A stretch of 5,445 nt of DNA from Erysipelothrix sp. UBA3383 (GTDB lineage: Bacteria > Bacillota_I > Bacilli_A > Erysipelotrichales > Erysipelotrichaceae): NCBI GenBank assembly GCA_002358955.1, contig DEPV01000059.1, positions 1-5,445 of the forward strand. Reading direction: 5' to 3'. A model generated the notes under the pieces. The model did no database searches and had not been told where the DNA came from. It was given only the letters and a program-made list of their open reading frames with translations. The position numbers were made by a program, and so were the translations under genes. This document shows, piece by piece, positions 1-5,445 of this stretch (positions are counted from its first letter, which is position 1; every line of letters begins with the position of its first letter).

Positions 1-216
1 CCCCGCTGCTTTCTTGAAGGTTGCATCACTGAACATTTTTTTATAGTTATCCAAGCCCACAAAATGCATATCGTTCGCTTGCCCTCCTTTTAAAGATGTT
101 AGGAAAGCTTGAACCATTGGATAAAAGACAAATAACGTTACCAGTAAGATACTTGCTGACACGAAGATCCATCCGTAAAGATTTCTTTTTTCCTCCATTG
201 TTTTTTTCTTAAACAT
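1..216 (-). CDS. CUT1-family sugar ABC transporter permease, N-terminal fragment (araP/MalF-like)
   Basis: This is the first 72 codons of an integral-membrane permease of a carbohydrate ABC importer; the rest lies beyond the left edge. The start ATG (216-214) has a good Shine-Dalgarno, AAAGGAGA, ending 4 nt before it. The reading frame stays open to base 1. The N-terminus is short, charged and cytoplasmic (MFKKKTMEEKR). One hydrophobic segment follows at about residues 14-36 (YGWIFVSASILLVTLFVFYP). After it comes an external loop ending in GLDNYKKMFSD at about 55-65. A basic N-terminus, a first membrane helix and then 'G..NY..MF.D' is typical of MalF/UgpA/AraP-type permeases. It lies 47 nt downstream of the binding-protein gene in the same direction, so it very probably belongs to the same importer. 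By analogy with Bacillus AraNPQ it would be the AraP-like subunit; the substrate is inferred only from context. The second permease is not in the window, nor is an ATPase. Confidence 0.9.
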   Translation of the reverse strand, partial: MFKKKTMEEKRNLYGWIFVSASILLVTLFVFYPMVQAFLTSLKGGQANDMHFVGLDNYKKMFSDATFKKAAG

Positions 217-233
217 GATGTCTCCTTTCTATT

Positions 234-259
234 AAGGCCAAGATATTAATCTTGGCCTT
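234..259 (-). other. Intercistronic hairpin between binding-protein and permease genes
   Basis: A perfect 11-bp inverted repeat (AAGGCCAAGAT / ATCTTGGCCTT) with a 4-nt loop fills most of the 47-nt gap between the binding-protein stop codon and the permease Shine-Dalgarno. In the transcribed (minus) direction it is followed by AATAGAAAGGAG rather than a run of T. It therefore looks like an mRNA-stabilising or partial-attenuation stem, not a full terminator. Such stems between a binding-protein gene and its permease genes (as in malE-malF) commonly keep the binding protein in excess; applying that here is inference. Confidence 0.75.
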
Positions 260-263
260 TGAT

Positions 264-1532
264 TTATTTAACAATTGCATTACTTGCTTCTAATTGGGCA
301 TCTTTTAATATTGTGTCTAAGTCTTTTTTACCATTTACATATTCTAGTAAGTGGCCTTGGAGAATTTCTTCAATCAAGTATGTGTTGTATCCGTAGTTAA
401 CTCCAGGAATTTCTGCTGTCCACTCGGATAATTCTTCCATTAGAATTTGATTGTTGAAGAATGTATCTTCTTTTTGATAGTTAGGCTGATCAACTGCTGA
501 TTTCATTGTAGAAACCATGTTAATGTCTGCTGCTAGATCATTCATCAATGCTTCACTTGTAGCAAATGTATCACCTAGGAATTTAATCGCTTCATCTTTT
601 CCTGCTACTTTATCAAGTACATACCAGCTTGATCCACCAATGTTAGAACGGTTTACAGATTTACTGTTTGATCCCATTCTTGGCATTGGAACCACGCCCC
701 ATTTACCAGCTTGGTCTTCACCATTACGTACTGAACTTGCAATCCATGCACCTGTTGGCACTGAAGCAACTTCACCACTGTTGAATGCTCCAACAAATTC
801 ATCCCATGTTGATACTACCTTTGTTACATCAGCATCAACCATATCTTTATAAAGTTTCAATGCATCTTTTAGAGCTTGATTGCCTTCAAGTGTTACATTT
901 TCTTCACCGTCAACATACCAGCTACCTGCAGTTTGTAACATCATACGAACTTGTCCAATATCACTTGGGTCTAATGTAGCAAGCTTAATACCTGTAGCTT
1001 CATATACTTTCTTACCCATTTCGATATACTCTTCCCATGTAATATCGGTTAGATCTTCATGTGTATATCCTGCTTCTGCAAACAGATCGGTACGATAGAA
1101 TAAACCAACTACTCCTGAGTCAAACGGAACTCCATAGTTAATTCCATCTTTTTTAGTAACAGCAAGTTTGAAATCAGCAAATTTACTGTCATCAACGACA
1201 CTGTTTAAATCGGCAAATGCATCAGGGAACGATTTTAAATACCCTTGAATCTTATAGTCTTCAATAAGAACTATATTTGGTAATCCTTCTGTAGAATTTG
1301 AGGATAGTGATGTATTTAGTTTTTGAACTATATCATCTTGAGACATAGTAACAACCTCAACCTCAGCTTTTCCTGTATAGTATTCCTTAGCTTTAAGAGC
1401 CGCAGCAATATTAAACGACTCATCCCAAGCCCAGATAACAATTTTTTCACTTTCTGTATCTACTGGTGGTTTGCTTGAACATCCAGTCAGTACTAGTAAA
1501 ACAGCAATCAGTGTTACAAGAATTTTTTTCAT
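264..1532 (-). CDS. Sugar ABC transporter substrate-binding lipoprotein (SBP family 1, AraN-like)
   Basis: A 422-aa extracytoplasmic solute-binding lipoprotein of a carbohydrate ABC importer. The chosen start (1532) has AGGAGG 7 nt upstream and opens directly into a lipoprotein signal peptide: MKK, a hydrophobic core, then lipobox LTGC with Cys18 as the lipidated residue. An in-frame ATG at 1643 would add 37 residues with no such signal and is rejected. After a polar linker the mature domain begins with IVIWAWDE (31-38). The stretch YGVPFDSGVVGLFYRTDLFAEAG (133-155) is the classic 'P.....LYY..DLF..AG' signature of SBP family 1, and GAFNSGEVASVPTGAW (248-263) and WGVVPMPRM (278-286) are further family landmarks. 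Length fits the family. The arabinose genes and araR upstream suggest L-arabinose or arabino-oligosaccharides, as for Bacillus AraN, but other plant-derived sugars are possible. It has its own upstream region after the araR terminator and is followed by the permease. Confidence 0.95.
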   Translation of the reverse strand: MKKILVTLIAVLLVLTGCSSKPPVDTESEKIVIWAWDESFNIAAALKAKEYYTGKAEVEVVTMSQDDIVQKLNTSLSSNSTEGLPNIVLIEDYKIQGYLKSFPDAFADLNSVVDDSKFADFKLAVTKKDGINYGVPFDSGVVGLFYRTDLFAEAGYTHEDLTDITWEEYIEMGKKVYEATGIKLATLDPSDIGQVRMMLQTAGSWYVDGEENVTLEGNQALKDALKLYKDMVDADVTKVVSTWDEFVGAFNSGEVASVPTGAWIASSVRNGEDQAGKWGVVPMPRMGSNSKSVNRSNIGGSSWYVLDKVAGKDEAIKFLGDTFATSEALMNDLAADINMVSTMKSAVDQPNYQKEDTFFNNQILMEELSEWTAEIPGVNYGYNTYLIEEILQGHLLEYVNGKKDLDTILKDAQLEASNAIVK

Positions 1533-1539
1533 ATAAATT

Positions 1540-1545
1540 CCTCCT
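1540..1545 (-). promoter_or_regulatory. Shine-Dalgarno AGGAGG that fixes the binding-protein start
   Basis: A consensus AGGAGG lies 7 nt before the ATG at 1532. It decides the start in favour of the lipoprotein signal peptide over upstream in-frame ATG codons (for example at 1643 and 1562), which have no comparable ribosome binding site. Confidence 0.9.
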
Positions 1546-1562
1546 CTAACCCCACTATACAT

Positions 1563-1585
1563 GAACAAATCGACAGAACAATCGA
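1563..1585 (-). repeat. Tandem direct repeat, candidate operator
   Basis: On the minus strand TCGATTGTTC (1585-1576) is followed by TCGATTTGTTC (1573-1563), a near-identical unit offset by 12-13 bp, slightly more than one helical turn. It lies just after the TTGATA/CTTAAT promoter candidate and overlaps the spacer of the alternative TATAGT promoter, where a repressor would block transcription. The right end (ATTTGTTC) resembles the ATTTGT half-site of AraR operators known from Bacillus (recalled, not searched). Binding by AraR is inference. Confidence 0.4.
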
Positions 1586-1587
1586 AT

Positions 1588-1616
1588 ATTAAGCCTTGCA
1601 TAAAATCAGATATCAA
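1588..1616 (-). promoter_or_regulatory. Candidate sigma-A promoter for the transporter genes
   Basis: On the minus strand TTGATA (1616-1611, 5/6 to the -35 consensus) is separated by 17 bp from CTTAAT (1593-1588, 4/6 to the -10 consensus). Transcription would begin near 1581, inside the tandem repeat, giving a leader of about 50 nt. A competing -10, TATAGT (1559-1554, 5/6), has only a weak TTGTTC 16 bp upstream. Either could serve; the region is AT-rich, so chance matches are likely. Confidence 0.35.
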
Positions 1617-1673
1617 AAGACAATTTATTAATATTGCATTCACAAAATTAGAACATCACCCCAAAAATAGAAT

Positions 1674-1716
1674 AATCATACGATTGAATATCTCATTTTC
1701 GTTTAATAGTATGATT
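1674..1716. repeat. Inverted pair of 15-mers upstream of the transporter genes
   Basis: AATCATACGATTGAA on the plus strand (1674-1688) and AATCATACTATTAAA on the minus strand (1716-1702) agree at 13 of 15 positions and face each other across 13 nt. The outer 8 bases pair perfectly. They could be two binding sites for one regulator, or the base of a weak stem if transcription starts further upstream. The first site is itself a short dyad, AATC-N4-GATT. Confidence 0.45.
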
Positions 1717-1789
1717 CAAGGATGATTTTTTTTTGATAATTGATATCTCCTGAAGTTTACACCGCAATTTCTAAAGATGAATATAATAA

Positions 1790-1836
1790 AATACCCCATG
1801 GTAGAAGCAAACTTACTGTTTCTACCATGGGGTATT
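1790..1836 (-). terminator. Rho-independent terminator of araR
   Basis: A 17-bp perfect stem (1790-1806 with 1820-1836) includes a CCCC/GGGG core and an embedded CCATGG, with a 13-nt loop. In the minus-strand transcript it is followed by TTATTATATT, a U-rich tail. It starts about 60 nt after the araR stop codon. The stem is long and stable, so it should separate araR from the downstream transporter genes. On the plus strand the tail is poorer and no plus-strand gene precedes it. Confidence 0.88.
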
Positions 1837-1895
1837 ATTCGTAATATAAAATTAATATTTCCAATTAAAAAGATCCATCTTTAACTCAAACACAA

Positions 1896-2972
1896 TTAGC
1901 TATTAAGATCGCGAACGCTATCTCGAATGATGAGTTCACCTTCAAATTCTTTAGATTCCATCTTATCAGTCTTTCCTTCAAGATAATTAATAAGACGAAT
2001 TGCAGCTTCCTTACCAAGTTCGGACTTGGGGTGATTAACCCCTGTTAAGTTAACCTTAGTCATCGTACTTAGACTTGAATCATCATGACTGACTAAAGAT
2101 ATATCTTCAGGTACTGATAATCCATATCTCCAAATGATATTTAATACTTCAATTGAGACCTTATCGTTATAACTAACAAACCCTGTAATCTCACGATTCT
2201 TAATAATATCTTTTACTTGTGTCTCAAGTAGTTTATTTAAAGTTTCAGTTTCATAAACAACGACCACATCAGAGTTGTATTCAATACCATAGTCATAACA
2301 CGCTTGAATAAAACCTCTAAGACGTTCTTTCCCTTGTTTATCATCAATCTTAAATAATCCACCTAATTTAGTATGACCATTATTAATCAAAAGTTCGGTT
2401 ACATCATACCCTGCTTGATAATCATTCAAAGTTACCATTGGGGATGTTATTTCATCATAACGAGCATTTAACATCATGATTGGAATGCCAATTTCTTTCA
2501 ACTGTAGATAAGAACCGATATTACTATTATAGTAAGCACTCTTTGTTGGTTCGATTATTAAACCATCTACTTCACGTTTCATTAACATCTCAATTGCCTT
2601 TTTCTCAGACTCCACATTATTATTGGTGCTGGTTAATATCATTGAGTAGCTGGCCTTGGTTAATTCTTGTTCAATACCACGGATAATCGTTGGAAAAATA
2701 TAATCTGATATATAAGTCGTAATAACACCGATTTCTTTATGAAGACCTCGCTTTTTAGTATCAGCAACAAATGATCCAGAACCTTGTTCCTTGTAGATAA
2801 TGCCTTGATGTTCTAAGCGATTGAGTGCAGTTCGTACTGTATGACGACTGACATCGTACTTTTCTTGGAACTCATGTTCAGAAGGTAAGCGTGTACCGGG
2901 TTCCATCTTTTGGTCTTTGATCATTTTCTTTATTTCATGTTGTAAAAATTCATGTTTGCTTTTAAAGGCCAT
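1896..2972 (-). CDS. araR: AraR, arabinose-responsive repressor (GntR-type HTH plus LacI-type sensor)
   Basis: A 358-aa transcriptional regulator with the AraR architecture. A GntR-type winged helix-turn-helix occupies about residues 5-70, with landmarks GTRLPSEHEF (27-36), recognition helix YDVSRHTVRTALNRLE (39-54) and wing QGSGSFV (63-69). A LacI/periplasmic-binding-type effector domain follows from about residue 80: EIGVITTYISDYIFPTIIRGIE, then VDGLIIEPT (135-143), GFVSYND (264-270) and VPEDISLVSHDDS (287-299). In Bacillus, AraR represses arabinose uptake and catabolic genes and its own gene, and releases DNA on binding L-arabinose; the same role is inferred here. The preferred start is ATG 2972, because AGGTGA ends 5 nt before it. 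A GTG at 2981 lies inside that Shine-Dalgarno and would add MIL. The gene lies between araA and the transporter genes, with a terminator on each side. Confidence 0.93.
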   Translation of the reverse strand: MAFKSKHEFLQHEIKKMIKDQKMEPGTRLPSEHEFQEKYDVSRHTVRTALNRLEHQGIIYKEQGSGSFVADTKKRGLHKEIGVITTYISDYIFPTIIRGIEQELTKASYSMILTSTNNNVESEKKAIEMLMKREVDGLIIEPTKSAYYNSNIGSYLQLKEIGIPIMMLNARYDEITSPMVTLNDYQAGYDVTELLINNGHTKLGGLFKIDDKQGKERLRGFIQACYDYGIEYNSDVVVVYETETLNKLLETQVKDIIKNREITGFVSYNDKVSIEVLNIIWRYGLSVPEDISLVSHDDSSLSTMTKVNLTGVNHPKSELGKEAAIRLINYLEGKTDKMESKEFEGELIIRDSVRDLNS

Positions 2973-2977
2973 AAGTA

Positions 2978-2983
2978 TCACCT
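2978..2983 (-). promoter_or_regulatory. Shine-Dalgarno AGGTGA deciding the araR start
   Basis: AGGTGA, complementary to the anti-Shine-Dalgarno, ends 5 nt before the ATG at 2972. Because the alternative GTG start (2981-2979) lies within this motif, translation most likely begins at the ATG, giving a protein that opens MAFKSKHEF. Confidence 0.75.
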
Positions 2984-2997
2984 AACTCTCTGTTAAT

Positions 2998-3006
2998 ATA
3001 ATAGCA
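2998..3006 (-). promoter_or_regulatory. Candidate extended -10 promoter of araR
   Basis: TGCTATTAT on the minus strand fits an extended -10 element (TGN plus a hexamer 5/6 to TATAAT). No good -35 is present at 17 bp, which is tolerated by extended -10 promoters. Transcription would start near 2991, leaving a leader of about 19 nt that contains the Shine-Dalgarno. Confidence 0.5.
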
Positions 3007-3013
3007 TGAATGG

Positions 3014-3027
3014 TGTGTTTTTACACA
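3014..3027. promoter_or_regulatory. Dyad TGTGT-N4-ACACA at the -35 region of araR, candidate operator
   Basis: A perfect 5-bp dyad with a TTTT centre lies between the araA terminator and the araR extended -10, where the -35 contact would be. AraR proteins are known to repress their own genes in Bacillus, so this is a plausible autoregulatory site. It does not resemble the Bacillus AraR operator closely, so the bound factor is unknown. Confidence 0.35.
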
Positions 3028-3030
3028 TTG

Positions 3031-3050
3031 AAAAAGGACGTTTCCGTCCT
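3031..3050 (-). terminator. Intrinsic terminator after araBDA
   Basis: In the minus-strand transcript AGGACG-GAAA-CGTCCT forms a 6-bp stem closed by a GNRA-type GAAA tetraloop. The last stem base and the next four give a run of five T. It begins 13 nt after the araA stop codon. The stem is short and the T run modest, so some readthrough into araR is possible. Confidence 0.75.
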
Positions 3051-3063
3051 ATTTATCAATATT

Positions 3064-4488
3064 TTATCGTATTATAACTGTTTCTACATCCAACATTTTT
3101 GTCCAATCAAGAATTTGTTCGGTTGTTAGGTGTAAGGAAGCCACAGTATGATGGCCGCCCCCTTCTGTAATCCAAGCTTTAACCCCATCTTTAAAGTTTG
3201 GTTTTGGACGCCACATAACACGTGCTACGGGTAGATTCGGAGCCGCTTCTGTAGGCTCAAATGCTTCAATTTCGTTTATCAAGACTTTGAAGTGTGTTCC
3301 AAAGTCTGCCACACTGACCGCAATCCCATCACCTGCGACGTTATCAAAGACAAGACGTGCTGGATCATTTTTATCTCCAATTGAAAGTGGTGAAACGACA
3401 ATTTTAGGTTTCGCATTCGCAAATGTTGGATCAACTTCTAACATATGAGATTGTAAGATTGCCTCTTGACCACGCGCAAGTTCATAAGTATAATCTTCCA
3501 TAAATCCAGTTGTCTTATTATGACTCATGATCTTCATGAAACGATCCAGTGCCGCTGTCTTCCAGTCACCTTCACCTGCAAATCCAAATCCTTTTGCCAT
3601 CAAGCGTTGTACTGCTAGTCCTGGCAATTGGTTTAAACCGTGTAGGTCTTCAAAGTTTGATGTAAATGCTGTATAGCCTTTATCAGTTAAGAATCGCTCA
3701 ATTGCAATTTCATATTTCGCTTGTTCTTTAACTTGTGTTTCCCAAACCTCAGTCTCATAGTTTCCATAATCAAAGTCATATAATTCTTTATATTCACTAA
3801 ATAGAGCTTCTACTTCCGCATCAGTAACTTTATTAACAACTTCAACCAAGTCACCAATTCCATAATAATCAACATACCATCCAAATTGGATTTGTGCTTC
3901 AATCTTATCACCATCTGTTACGGCAACATTACGCATGTTATCTCCGAAACGTGCAACCTTGATTTTAAAACCTTCAAGATGTGCAACAGCCATATCCATC
4001 CATCTTGCGATTTCTTCTTGAATGTCTTCATTCTTCCAGTAACCTACAACAATCTTATTATTTTTTTGCAGACGCGCATTGATGTACCCATATTCACGGT
4101 CACCATGTGCTGCTTGGTTTAAGTTCATGAAGTCCATGTCAATGTTAGCCCAAGGAATACTCTCGTTAAATTGTGTTGCTAAATGCAGCAATGGTTTTTG
4201 TAACAATTGCGTTCCACGAATCCACATTTTTGCAGGTGAGAATGTATGCATCCATGTAATAACACCAGCAACTGCATCATCATAGTTCACTTCTTTCATC
4301 AATGAAGTAATTTTATCAGGTGTAATTGCTAAGTCTTTAAGTACGATTGGGTATGTAAATTTCCCACTATCATTCAATGTATCAACAATGGTCTGTGCAT
4401 TTGCACTTACTTGTTTCAGTGCTTCATCTCCATATAAGTGTTGTGATCCAACAATAAACCAGAACTCTTTCTTATCTACTTTAATCAT
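3064..4488 (-). CDS. araA: L-arabinose isomerase
   Basis: This cytoplasmic enzyme converts L-arabinose to L-ribulose with Mn2+, the first step of the isomerase pathway. The 474-aa product opens MIKVDKKEFWFIVGSQHLYG, a family hallmark. The expected metal and catalytic residues are present: Glu306 in FAGEGDWK, Glu331 in GFMEDYTYE, His348 in QSHMLEVDP, and His447 in the GGGHHTV motif (443-449). HTFSPAKMWI (81-90) and NLNQAAHGDREYG (122-134) are also characteristic. Start 4488 is chosen because AAGGGGAG lies 6 nt before it and the protein then aligns with known N-termini; an in-frame ATG at 4518 would add ten residues that overlap araD. The start is 1 nt after the araD stop and its Shine-Dalgarno lies inside the araD end, so translation is probably coupled. 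It is the last gene of araBDA. No truncation or frameshift is seen. Confidence 0.98.
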   Translation of the reverse strand: MIKVDKKEFWFIVGSQHLYGDEALKQVSANAQTIVDTLNDSGKFTYPIVLKDLAITPDKITSLMKEVNYDDAVAGVITWMHTFSPAKMWIRGTQLLQKPLLHLATQFNESIPWANIDMDFMNLNQAAHGDREYGYINARLQKNNKIVVGYWKNEDIQEEIARWMDMAVAHLEGFKIKVARFGDNMRNVAVTDGDKIEAQIQFGWYVDYYGIGDLVEVVNKVTDAEVEALFSEYKELYDFDYGNYETEVWETQVKEQAKYEIAIERFLTDKGYTAFTSNFEDLHGLNQLPGLAVQRLMAKGFGFAGEGDWKTAALDRFMKIMSHNKTTGFMEDYTYELARGQEAILQSHMLEVDPTFANAKPKIVVSPLSIGDKNDPARLVFDNVAGDGIAVSVADFGTHFKVLINEIEAFEPTEAAPNLPVARVMWRPKPNFKDGVKAWITEGGGHHTVASLHLTTEQILDWTKMLDVETVIIR

Positions 4489-4489
4489 T

Positions 4490-5191
4490 TTATTCTCCCC
4501 TTTGCCCATAGTAGGCATCTTTTCCGTGTTTTCTTAAATAATGCTTATCTAAAACTCTATTTGGTAATTTATCAACTTCTGGATTTAAACTTTGTGTATA
4601 GAAGTTCATCTTACAGACCTCTTCTAAGACCACAGAGTTCATGACCGCCTCAGCAGCTGTTTTACCCCATGTAAAGGGTCCATGCCCCTGAAGTAGAACT
4701 GCTGGAACATCTAAGATCCCAATATTACGTTGTGTAAATGTTTCTACAATGACACTTCCTGTATTCCACTCATACCCTGAGTCAATTTCCTCTTGAGTTA
4801 AGAAGCGTGCACAAGGCACAGGTCCATAGAATGTATCAGCATGGGTTGTTCCATAGACTGGTACATCAAGTCCTGCCTGAGCCCATGATGTAGCCCATGG
4901 TGAGTGTGTATGAACAATACCACCCAACTCTGGATAATTGCGATAAAGTACTGCATGGGTCTTAGTATCTGATGAAGGATTATAATCCCCTTCAACCACA
5001 TTTCCATCAAAATCACAAACCACCATATCTTCAACTTTTAGGGTTTCATAAGGAACACCACTGGGCTTTATGACAAACAAGCCTTTTTCATGATCTGCTC
5101 CACTGACATTACCCCAAGTATATTTAATGAGGTTTTGTCTTTCGACTTCCATATTTGCTTCATAAACTTCTAATTTTAATTGTTCTAACAT
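4490..5191 (-). CDS. araD: L-ribulose-5-phosphate 4-epimerase
   Basis: This zinc-dependent class II aldolase-family enzyme converts L-ribulose-5-phosphate to D-xylulose-5-phosphate, feeding the pentose phosphate or phosphoketolase route. The 233-aa product matches the E. coli length (231) and N-terminus (MLE.LK..V.EAN). Visible motifs are TWGNVSG (25-31), phosphate-binding IKPSG (41-45), SSDT (73-76), zinc ligands in IVHTHS (His94, His96) and His170 in QGHGPF, the catalytic-type Asp119 in TTHADTFYG, and the C-terminal LDKHYLRKHGKDAYYGQ with Tyr228. No key residue is missing. The start is set at ATG 5191, 4 nt after the araB stop. A TTG at 5203, overlapping the araB end, would add four residues (MSKV) but does not fit the family N-terminus. 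Neither has a strong Shine-Dalgarno, so reinitiation after araB is likely. Confidence 0.97.
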   Translation of the reverse strand: MLEQLKLEVYEANMEVERQNLIKYTWGNVSGADHEKGLFVIKPSGVPYETLKVEDMVVCDFDGNVVEGDYNPSSDTKTHAVLYRNYPELGGIVHTHSPWATSWAQAGLDVPVYGTTHADTFYGPVPCARFLTQEEIDSGYEWNTGSVIVETFTQRNIGILDVPAVLLQGHGPFTWGKTAAEAVMNSVVLEEVCKMNFYTQSLNPEVDKLPNRVLDKHYLRKHGKDAYYGQRGE

Positions 5192-5195
5192 AACT

Positions 5196-5445
5196 TTACT
5201 CAAAACTTTCTACTGCCATTTGTTCAATAGCTAGACCCTTTTGATATCTTTTTACAAAGGCACGATATGCATTAATGTCTTCTTCTGTAGGTGCTAATGT
5301 TGAAGTTTCAACATCTGCAAAGATCACGTTGTTAAGATACTCTGGTAGACTTTGATCTTGATTCAATACATATTGAGCCAATACCGCCATTCCCCAAGCA
5401 CCACCCTCACTTGCAGTCTTCATCAGTGTTAAAGGTGTCTCAACT
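5196..5445 (-). CDS. araB: L-ribulokinase, C-terminal fragment
   Basis: The last 82 codons and TAA stop of an FGGY-family kinase; the gene continues past the right edge. Ribulokinase phosphorylates L-ribulose with ATP to L-ribulose-5-phosphate, the second step of the pathway. The visible part opens VETPLTLMKTASEGGAWGMAVLAQYV, which holds the conserved 'ASEGGAWG.A.LA' segment of the FGGY C-terminal domain as found in Gram-positive AraB proteins. It ends with a helical tail, NAYRAFVKRYQKGLAIEQMAVESFE. The araD neighbour 4 nt downstream and araA after it support ribulokinase over other FGGY kinases such as xylulokinase or glycerol kinase. The upstream promoter of the operon and the catalytic N-terminal domain are outside the window. 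Confidence 0.95.
   Translation of the reverse strand, partial: VETPLTLMKTASEGGAWGMAVLAQYVLNQDQSLPEYLNNVIFADVETSTLAPTEEDINAYRAFVKRYQKGLAIEQMAVESFE

Larger units (their letters stand above)
1533..1895. other. 363-nt gene-free region: araR terminator and transporter promoter/leader
   Basis: No credible gene lies here on either strand. From the araR side it holds the strong terminator hairpin (1790-1836), a T9 run on the plus strand (1726-1734), an inverted pair of 15-mers (1674-1688 and 1702-1716), a TTGATA/CTTAAT promoter candidate (1588-1616), a tandem 10/11-mer repeat (1563-1585), a second -10-like TATAGT (1554-1559), and the Shine-Dalgarno of the binding-protein gene (1540-1545). The high AT content makes individual promoter calls uncertain. 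I do not recognise a known riboswitch. Confidence 0.7.

Noticed and set aside
517..1098. Open reading frames on the plus strand opposite the binding-protein gene
   Set aside because: They mirror a clear lipoprotein gene, overlap each other in different frames, have no family-like motifs and no convincing start signals.
1533..1643. N-terminal extension of the binding protein from an ATG at 1643
   Set aside because: The extra 37 residues have no ribosome binding site or signal-peptide logic, while the internal ATG at 1532 has AGGAGG and starts a textbook lipoprotein signal.
1681..1716. Catabolite-responsive element (CcpA cre site) near AAACGAAAA
   Set aside because: Aligned on its CG, it misses about four of the conserved positions of the cre consensus, and I saw no better match near either promoter.
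1533..1789. Riboswitch or other structured leader RNA
   Set aside because: Apart from the widely spaced inverted repeat I could not find nested helices or conserved riboswitch cores; sugar regulation here is better explained by AraR.
1868..1882. Short AAAGA/TCTTT hairpin just after araR as its terminator
   Set aside because: The stem is only five A-T-rich pairs; the 17-bp hairpin at 1790-1836 is far more convincing.
3886..4285. Plus-strand open reading frames inside araA
   Set aside because: They are antisense to a fully intact, well-conserved isomerase gene and show no recognisable protein features.
4798..5034. Second minus-strand frame within araD
   Set aside because: It is an out-of-frame shadow of the epimerase coding sequence, which is intact and conserved.

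Overview
The window is a low-GC Bacillota-type (Firmicutes) L-arabinose utilisation locus. It is AT-rich, uses ATG starts behind purine-rich Shine-Dalgarno sequences, and its four visible stop codons are all TAA. TGG is used for Trp and no TGA reassignment is evident. The encoded proteins are Gram-positive types: a GntR/LacI hybrid AraR regulator, a lipoprotein solute-binding protein, and an L-arabinose isomerase of 474 aa. I cannot name the genus from the sequence alone.

All genes lie on the minus strand, so transcription runs from right to left. At the right edge is the C-terminal end of L-ribulokinase (araB, cut by the window). It is followed closely by araD (L-ribulose-5-phosphate 4-epimerase) and araA (L-arabinose isomerase). 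araB and araD are 4 nt apart with the preferred start, and araD and araA are 1 nt apart. The araBDA unit ends at a small GAAA-loop intrinsic terminator (3031-3050). A short intergenic region then carries an extended -10 promoter candidate and a dyad for araR (1896-2972). araR ends at a strong 17-bp-stem terminator (1790-1836).

A 363-nt gene-free region (1533-1895) follows, holding that terminator and the promoter/operator region of the transporter genes. It contains a widely spaced inverted pair of 15-mers, a tandem direct repeat next to the start region, and promoter-like hexamers. Downstream are a sugar ABC-transporter binding lipoprotein (264-1532) and, after a hairpin-bearing gap, the first 72 codons of its permease (1-216, cut by the window).

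Together the genes describe uptake of arabinose or arabino-oligosaccharides by a CUT1-type importer, then conversion L-arabinose -> L-ribulose (AraA) -> L-ribulose-5-P (AraB) -> D-xylulose-5-P (AraD), under an arabinose-responsive repressor (AraR). The transporter substrate is inferred from context. I found no undescribed biological system. The observations worth checking are regulatory: candidate operators, the intercistronic hairpin, and the insulation of araR by terminators on both sides.
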